From Megalobrama amblycephala (taxonomy: Eukaryota; Chordata; Actinopteri; Cypriniformes; Xenocyprididae): 64,000 bases of DNA. The stretch is taken from contig NC_063045.1 in NCBI RefSeq assembly GCF_018812025.1, forward strand, positions 18,711,046-18,775,045, read 5' to 3'. Positions 61,673 to 64,000 of the stretch are shown here, in pieces. Each line of letters begins with the position of its first letter. The stretch's first letter is position 1. A program made the position numbers and the translations under genes. Below the pieces are notes generated by a model. The model saw only the letters and a program-made list of their open reading frames with translations. It searched no databases and was not told the origin of the DNA.

Positions 61673-62547
61673 AGGGTTAGTTCACCCAAAAATAAAAACA
61701 AAAATTCCCATGATTTACTCACCCTCAAGCCATCCTAGGTGTATATGATTATCTTCTTTCAGACGAACAGAATCTGATTTATATTAATATTCCTGCTCTT
61801 CCCAGCTTTATATTGGTAGTGAATGGGGCGAGAGATTTTGAAGCCAAAAAAATCCATCCATCATAAAAGTACTCCATACGGCTCCAGGGGATTAATAAAG
61901 AACTTCTGAAGCAAAGCGATGGGTTTTTGTAAGAAACATATCCATATTTAAAACTTTATAAACTATAATAACTAGCTTCCTGCAGACAGCTGTAAGCATC
62001 GATTTGCGGCAGAAGAGCAACCTCTGACCTGACGCCTGACATATTGATGAACACGGAAACGCAGAGGACAGAGTAAAACAAAACACTGGGCACAAATTAG
62101 AAGTCTAAAACGAGAATTTTTAAAGAGAAATGTTGGAGGATTATAAGAGAAGAGGAGCTTGAGTTTTTGCCTACATTGGGTCAGGGGTTACTCTTTCACT
62201 GTAAATCAATGAGTACAGCCGTCTGCTTTAAGCTAGTTATTATAGTTAATAAAGTTTTAAATATGGATATGTTTCTTAAAAAAAAAACATCACTTTGCTT
62301 CAGAAGGCCTTTATTAACCCCCTGAAGCCTTGTGGATTACTTTTATGATGAATGAATGCACTTTTTTGGGCTTCAAAATCTCACGCCCCCTCACTATCAT
62401 TATGAAGCTTGGAAGAGCAGGAATATATTTTAAAATAACTCTGAAATTGTGTTTGTCTGGAAGAACATAGTCATATACACCTAGGATAGCTTGAGGGTGA
62501 GTAAATCATGGGATAATTTTCATTTCTGGATGAACAAACCCTTTAAC
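61673..62547. mobile_element. GGTTAGTTCACCC-type palindromic element
   Basis: The left end agggttagttcacccaaaaa and right end of the form tggatgaacaaaccctttaa are inverted. The arms share gatttactcaccctcaagcc / cttgagggtgagtaaatcat, tgtatatgattat / catatacacc, and tagcttcctgcagacagctg versus gccgtctgctttaagctag. Non-coding. Confidence 0.85.
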
Positions 62548-62758
62548 GGCTTGCTTAAATGTTATATTAGTTTTGAAACAAATTAATAAAATGGTACAAT
62601 TTATATTTCTCTACAAAACAGATTTTAAGAAGCATAAGGAAGAATGAATTAAGTCAAGTATGTCTAAACTCTTGACTGCTAGTGTATATGATGATCTAAA
62701 ACAACATAAAAGATATTTGAAGAAAATACGAGGTATGAATAAAGCAGAGAGGTCTCAC

Positions 62759-62898
62759 CTGTCTGCGACGCTCCCTGGTTGCACCTGTCTGACAAACACA
62801 CCATGGCCGCCCACCCCCTCTGGTCTCAGGCCCACCACACTGAAACCCAGGCCTCCAGACAATGGCTTCTGCAGGCTGATGAGCTCCATCCTCCGGCC
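62759..62898 (-). CDS. patj: patj window exon 2: first half of PDZ1
   Basis: 140 nt, phase 0 to 2, local residues 59-104 plus two bases of Arg105. It begins GRRMELISLQKP and carries the carboxylate-binding loop GGLGF within SGGLGFSVVGL, the hallmark of a peptide-binding PDZ domain. It ends HGVFVRQVQPGSVADR, the beta3-alphaA part. Donor AG/GTGAGA, acceptor CGCAG/GGCCGG. The split Arg codon is completed at the start of exon 3, which lies 2.6 kb away. Confidence 0.95.
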
Positions 62899-63001
62899 CT
62901 GCGTTAAACAAGAGACGCTTTAATACAGATGAGAGTACACCATCCATAATAACCGTAAATAATGACAAACGACACAAAAGACATTTCTGCTGCATGCCCA
63001 C

Positions 63002-63175
63002 CTTTGCTGCTGCATGCATCCATCTCTGAAGCTGCTCAGAAGATGCGTTAGTTGAAGCTGTACCATTGGACACCACAGATCCCAGGCTACTGGACGGACG
63101 ACTGGCACTGACGATCAGCTGGCCCTTTCTGGAGAAACTGAACTCACTGCATGTGTCCGGAGGCAAGCTGTTTAA
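63002..63175 (-). CDS. patj: patj window exon 1: linker between L27 and PDZ1
   Basis: 174 nt, phase 0 to 0, local residues 1-58. It starts after a TAG acceptor with LNSLPPDTCSEFSFSRKG, which resembles the human PATJ sequence directly after L27, and runs through a Ser/Thr/Asn-rich stretch to QRWMHAAAK. The donor reads AAAG/GTGGGC. The segment has no folded domain; it links the PALS1-binding L27 (encoded upstream, outside the window) to PDZ1. Serine density suggests a flexible, possibly phosphorylated region (inference). Confidence 0.9.
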
Positions 63176-63460
63176 CTACAAAGCAGAGCGGACAAAGTCA
63201 ATTCTAATGCTACAAGGAAAATAAATTGCAGAAATATAATAATAAAAGTAATAATTTCACAACTACAAGTGTTATTATTGTCCATTAAGTGTTATTACTG
63301 TCCATTATTATTATTATTATGGACCAAATTATATGGACAAATTAAATCAAAATTTGTTATGTAGCCAAGTCTCATTTGTGCACATTTACAAATTTGTTTG
63401 AAATATATTTGAAAAATACTACTACTACTACTACTACTAATAATAATAATAATAAAATAA
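63176..63460. repeat. AT-rich intron with ATT, ACT and AAT trinucleotide runs
   Basis: Duplicated (t)gttatta(t/c)tgtccatta at about 63272 and 63291; ACT run at 63420-63438 and AAT run to 63455. This is the intron upstream of window exon 1. Confidence 0.6.
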
Positions 63461-64000
63461 ATATAGCTGCAAGCAGCAATTACGGGGCCAAGCACAAAAA
63501 CAGCACAAGAAGCCAGCCAACATGGCTGGGAGCATCAGACCAACAGCAGCAGTGAGCAATTAGAAAAAAAAGTTATTAGCATTTTTGTCAATTTTGTTAT
63601 AACTTTTGACCACAAGGTGGCGCTGGTCCGAAACTTCTCAGGCTCCTTCAGGGCATTGTCCTGATGACCCATACCAAATTTGTGAATTTTGGTCAAACCC
63701 ATCAGAAGTTATAAGCAAAAACAACCATTTTTCATATCTCCACTCCAGTAGGTGGCGCTGCGCCGAAACACTGTATCATGCCTCAGGTCATGCTTGTGAT
63801 GACACGTACCAAGGTTGGTCTGAATATGTTAAAGCATTGTAGAGATACAGCTTCAAGAGTAATTTTTGCAGCATATCTCAAATTCTTTGCTCCGGTATAC
63901 GAAAACGGTTTGACTTATCGACTTGAAATCCATAACTTTTTGTCGGCATGGTCTGAAGATGACACGGTTCAATTTTGGTGAAAATCGGAGCAACAGTCTA
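63461..64000. mobile_element. dispersed repeat starting atagctgcaagcagcaatta (runs off the window)
   Basis: It begins ATATAGCTGCAAGCAGCAAT and continues tacggggccaagcac. It contains gaccacaaggtggcgctgg and the gaaacttctcaggctccttc block shared with 41.1 kb. A common fish repeat by recollection; class not determined, right end outside. Confidence 0.65.

Overview
The window is a piece of a teleost genome, most likely a cyprinid (zebrafish-like). The evidence is one intron-rich vertebrate gene on the minus strand, embedded in abundant Tc1/mariner elements, hAT-like elements with 8-bp target duplications, TTAA-flanked miniature elements, and long TA, CA, GT and GATA arrays. No bacterial, phage, CRISPR or organellar features were seen, and no tRNA or rRNA gene was recognised.

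The gene is patj (PATJ/INADL), the multi-PDZ scaffold of the Crumbs polarity complex. I placed 25 coding exons between 63175 and 2724. All have GT..AG borders on the minus strand, and their phases join without a break: 3391 nt, or 1130 codons plus one base. They cover the stretch just after the N-terminal L27 domain, PDZ1 to PDZ6, and the linker before PDZ7. The 5' exons (start codon, L27) lie above 63175 and the 3' exons (PDZ7 onward) lie below 2724, so both ends are missing. Residue numbers given here are local: residue 1 is the first codon of window exon 1. PDZ1 is split over exons w2-w3, PDZ2 over w4-w5, PDZ3 over w6-w8, PDZ4 over w12-w13, PDZ5 over w14-w15 and PDZ6 over w22-w23; the other exons encode linkers. 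Exon borders were read by eye from splice signals, phase and remembered similarity to human PATJ, not from transcripts.

The introns hold most of the structure. 1-2.7 kb: a 351-bp direct duplication, a perfect 27-bp hairpin and a small TIR element. 3.6-5.5 kb: a hAT-like element nested inside another. 8.0-9.8 kb: two Tc1 remnants meeting at a TA microsatellite. 14.9-17.8 kb: a segment with perfect 20-bp terminal inverted repeats carrying a 43-bp minisatellite and a 1.8-kb GATA array. 20.5-24.7 kb: a nested mosaic with a TA-flanked Tc1 element and a 1.5-kb Tc1-derived palindrome. 27.2-29.2 kb: a Tc1 deletion derivative, a long TA tract and a fold-back element. 29.2-34.3 kb: about 5 kb of apparently unique sequence. 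41.4-44.1 kb: two near-identical TTAA-flanked elements in inverted orientation. 46.4-47.5 kb: a higher-order tetranucleotide repeat. 49.3-52.5 kb: GT and TA arrays with two Tc1 remnants. 57.0-59.7 kb: a TTAA element, then a layered palindrome interrupted by a second copy of the 4.3-kb hAT element. 60.6-62.5 kb: two more TTAA-type elements.

No new multi-gene system was found. The observations most worth testing are long inverted repeats inside a transcribed gene (possible double-stranded RNA), a UG repeat replacing the polypyrimidine tract of a 60-bp exon, nested transposons with readable target duplications, and Tc1 ends that run directly into TA or CA microsatellites.
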